A stretch of DNA of 42,278 nucleotides from an uncultured Bacteroidota bacterium (lineage in GTDB: Bacteria; Bacteroidota; Bacteroidia; AKYH767-A; OLB10), in the NCBI GenBank assembly GCA_903881665.1, contig CAIRUC010000001.1:1-42278 (forward strand). The letters are read 5' to 3'. This document shows positions 40,674-42,278 of this stretch, piece by piece. The notes under the pieces were generated by a model. That model made no database searches. It had not been told where the DNA came from and saw nothing but the letters and a program-made list of their open reading frames with translations. Made by a program: the position numbers and the translations under genes. The first letter of the stretch is position 1; each line of letters starts with the position of its first letter.

Positions 40674-40973
40674 GTGAGCGAAACCATCTCCATAAAAGTA
40701 CAAATAGCAAACAAGACATATCCTTTAAAGGTGAGTCCTGAACAAGAGAATATTTTACAAAGAGCCGCGCAATTAGTCAACGAAAGATTAAAGACATACG
40801 AAACGGCTTATAACGTTAAAGACGCTCAAGATTTATTAGCTATGTGTGCACTTCAACAATCGGCAGAGCTGTTAGGTGCAGAAATAAAAATGGAAGCCAA
40901 GGAAGCAATTATTCAAAAAGAATTGGGAGCCCTTTCGGAATTGGTAAAAGCATTTGGACCTGATAATCAATAA
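40674..40973 (+). CDS. zapA: Cell division protein ZapA
   Basis: ZapA bundles FtsZ filaments at the division ring. The 99-residue protein has the family layout: a globular head with KVQIANKTYPLKVSPEQENIL (about 8-28), then a helix-rich part with VNERLKTYE and DAQDLLAMCALQQSAELL, ending in a coiled coil. The start codon is GTG at 40674. The gene is followed by the 6S-like RNA and rny. Confidence 0.9.
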   Translation: MSETISIKVQIANKTYPLKVSPEQENILQRAAQLVNERLKTYETAYNVKDAQDLLAMCALQQSAELLGAEIKMEAKEAIIQKELGALSELVKAFGPDNQ

Positions 40974-41003
40974 TTCGTTCTTTGATCATCACCCGAGTTC
41001 GGG

Positions 41004-41183
41004 AATAAGAAACCCGCATTCCATTCTGGTCGCAGATTAAAATCAACATTACAACCATTAGGAGGCATTTCGCGCTGCAGAGGGCAGGTTCTCTTCGAGA
41101 GAATAGCGCAAAACAGCTGGGTGTACTCCGACCCTGTCTATAGGGTTTTAATTCTCACAGAGTGGATGCGGGTTCTTTATATT
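41004..41183 (+). ncRNA. ssrS: 6S RNA-like non-coding RNA
   Basis: The gap between zapA and rny (40974-41250) has no reading frame but a long terminal stem. AAACCCGCAT (41010-41019) pairs with ATGCGGGTT (41066-41074 counting from 41100, i.e. 41166-41174), extended inward by CCATTCTG (41021-41028) with CAGAGTGG (41158-41165) and outward by several A-T pairs. Inside, GGGCAGG (41082-41088) pairs with CCTGTCT (41133-41139), and TTCTCT-TCG-AGAGAA forms a hairpin. A long closing stem, an open middle and a terminal hairpin fit 6S RNA, which binds RNA polymerase. A 6S gene next to zapA is also the gammaproteobacterial arrangement. The ends are estimated, and other structured RNAs are not excluded. 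Confidence 0.65.
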
Positions 41184-41192
41184 AACACAAAC

Positions 41193-41212
41193 ACGAACAA
41201 AAAAGGTTCGTT
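41193..41212 (+). terminator. Weak hairpin after the 6S-like RNA
   Basis: ACGAAC (41193-41198) pairs with GTTCGT (41206-41211... ending near 41212) over an A-rich 7-nt loop, followed by only three T. It may end the 6S-like transcript or be a processing feature before rny. Confidence 0.35.
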
Positions 41213-41250
41213 TATCACTATATAACAATAACAACAAGTTTTAATTAATT

Positions 41251-42278
41251 ATGGATATTACGATAATTATAGCGGGGCTGACAGGATTAGCGATAGGCGC
41301 TGTTTTAGCATACCTACTTACACGAAAAAATACCGATGCAATAGTAGCAACAGCTGAAGAAAAGGCGCAAGCAATCATAAAAGATTCACAAGCGAAAGGC
41401 GAAATCTTTTTGAAAGACAAAACGATGGAAGCAAAAGAGCGCTTCTTTCAAATGAAAACGGAGCACGAAAAGCACATCACGGAAAAGGACAAACTCATTT
41501 TAGCAGCTGAGAATCGCATAAAGCAAAAAGAGACTACATTAAATCAGCAATTAGAAGCTTCTAAGCGTAAGCAAACTGAAGTAGAAACTATACAAACGAA
41601 TTTAACTTCTCAATTAGAAGTATTAGATCGTCGCAAAGAAGATCTTGAAAAAGCGCATCAGAAGCAAGTTCATGCCTTAGAGAAAATAGCTGGATTATCG
41701 GCAGAAGATGCAAAGGCACAGTTAGTAGAAGCGTTAAAAGCAGAAGCTAAAACGGAAGCGATGGCGTTTATTAAAGATTCGATTGACGAAGCTAAATTGA
41801 CGGCAAATAAAGAAGCGAAACGTATCGTAATTCAAACGATTCAACGTGTAGCTACTGAGCATGCAATTGAGAATGCGGTTACTGTATTCCATATCGATAA
41901 TGACGAAGTTAAAGGACGCGTTATTGGACGTGAAGGAAGAAATATCAGAGCATTAGAAGCTGCAACAGGAATTGAAATTATCGTTGATGATACACCGGAA
42001 GCAATTATCCTTTCAGGATTTGATCCAGTAAGAAGAGAGTTAGCTCGTTTAGCTTTACACCAATTGGTGAGCGACGGCCGTATTCACCCGGCACGTATCG
42101 AAGAAGTTGTAGCAAAAGTGCGTCGTCAACTTGACGAAGAGATTATTGAAACAGGAAAAAGAACAGCTATCGATTTAGGAATTCACGGACTTGCTCCTGA
42201 ATTAATCAGAATGGTTGGTCGTATGAAATACCGTTCATCTTACGGACAAAACTTACTCCAACACTCGAGAGAAGTAGC
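41251..42278 (+). CDS. rny: Ribonuclease Y, N-terminal part (continues past window)
   Basis: RNase Y is a membrane-bound endoribonuclease that starts mRNA decay. The visible 342 residues have an N-terminal membrane anchor ([20 protein letters not shown]), a long coiled coil (about 28-195, with many K/E/Q), a KH domain with [19 protein letters not shown] (about 227-245) and the beginning of the HD region (LLQHSREVA, first H of the HD domain near the end). The frame is open at the window edge, so the C-terminal catalytic HD part is not seen. The gene is preceded by the 6S-like RNA. Confidence 0.95.
   Translation, partial: MDITIIIAGLTGLAIGAVLAYLLTRKNTDAIVATAEEKAQAIIKDSQAKGEIFLKDKTMEAKERFFQMKTEHEKHITEKDKLILAAENRIKQKETTLNQQLEASKRKQTEVETIQTNLTSQLEVLDRRKEDLEKAHQKQVHALEKIAGLSAEDAKAQLVEALKAEAKTEAMAFIKDSIDEAKLTANKEAKRIVIQTIQRVATEHAIENAVTVFHIDNDEVKGRVIGREGRNIRALEAATGIEIIVDDTPEAIILSGFDPVRRELARLALHQLVSDGRIHPARIEEVVAKVRRQLDEEIIETGKRTAIDLGIHGLAPELIRMVGRMKYRSSYGQNLLQHSREV

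Noticed and set aside
1..42278. CRISPR arrays, tRNA or rRNA genes
   Set aside because: I found no regularly spaced repeats, no cloverleaf with a T-loop and no rRNA-like sequence in any gap.

Overview
The window looks like chromosomal DNA of a low-GC member of the Bacteroidota. The reasons are Bacteroidota-type promoters (TTG, about 20 nt, TAnnTTTG), few Shine-Dalgarno sites, a type IX secretion (T9SS) sorting tail on a secreted protease, a fused CcoN-CcoO oxidase subunit, an AOS-family serine-palmitoyltransferase-like enzyme, a Bacteroidota-type RNA polymerase omega-like protein and a 6S-like RNA. I cannot place it below phylum.

Layout. 1-175: end of an IS3-family element cut by the window edge. 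393-6301: leftward housekeeping block bamD, omega-like, coaBC, DUF4835, recN, fabI. 6403-8111: rightward AOS-family PLP enzyme and a Lys/Ala-rich H1-like protein. 8200-10656: leftward operon of a DHH phosphoesterase and two FKBP lipoproteins, divergent from ndk (10719) through two overlapping promoters. 11139-11744: gene-free, with short repeats. 11745-12155: a DUF721 protein and a small membrane ORF. 12238-15183: SAM hydroxide adenosyltransferase, an ABM-like protein, a cyclase-family lipoprotein and 3-hydroxybutyryl-CoA dehydrogenase. 15367-18636: T9SS metalloprotease. 18766-20203: TetR regulator and SDR. 20307-23380: DUF2027/Smr protein, a frameshifted DUF922-like pseudogene and a beta-CASP metallo-beta-lactamase protein.

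23382-38543 is the most coherent part: a microaerobic respiration island. It holds a DUF2892 membrane protein, a PAS histidine kinase, a response regulator fused to a CRP/FNR DNA-binding module, a Bacteroidota conserved hypothetical, a CcoI-type P-type ATPase, ccoS, ccoNO, ccoQ, ccoP, ccoG, ccoH, a DsbD/TauE-like membrane protein, and a leftward TSUP permease, CDF transporter and universal stress protein operon. FNR-like palindromes (TGAT, 4 nt, ATCA) precede five transcription units. In four promoters the palindrome centre lies exactly 58.5 nt from the end of a -7 box, and in two an additional or alternative site lies at 36.5 nt. I infer that the kinase and fused regulator control this set. 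The promoter at 38478-38543 leads into a roughly 90-nt transcript with a strong terminator before the TSUP gene, a candidate regulated small RNA or leader attenuator.

38559-42278: an M23 peptidase, then rightward a small coiled-coil gene, zapA, a 6S-like RNA and the 5' part of rny (RNase Y), which runs off the window.
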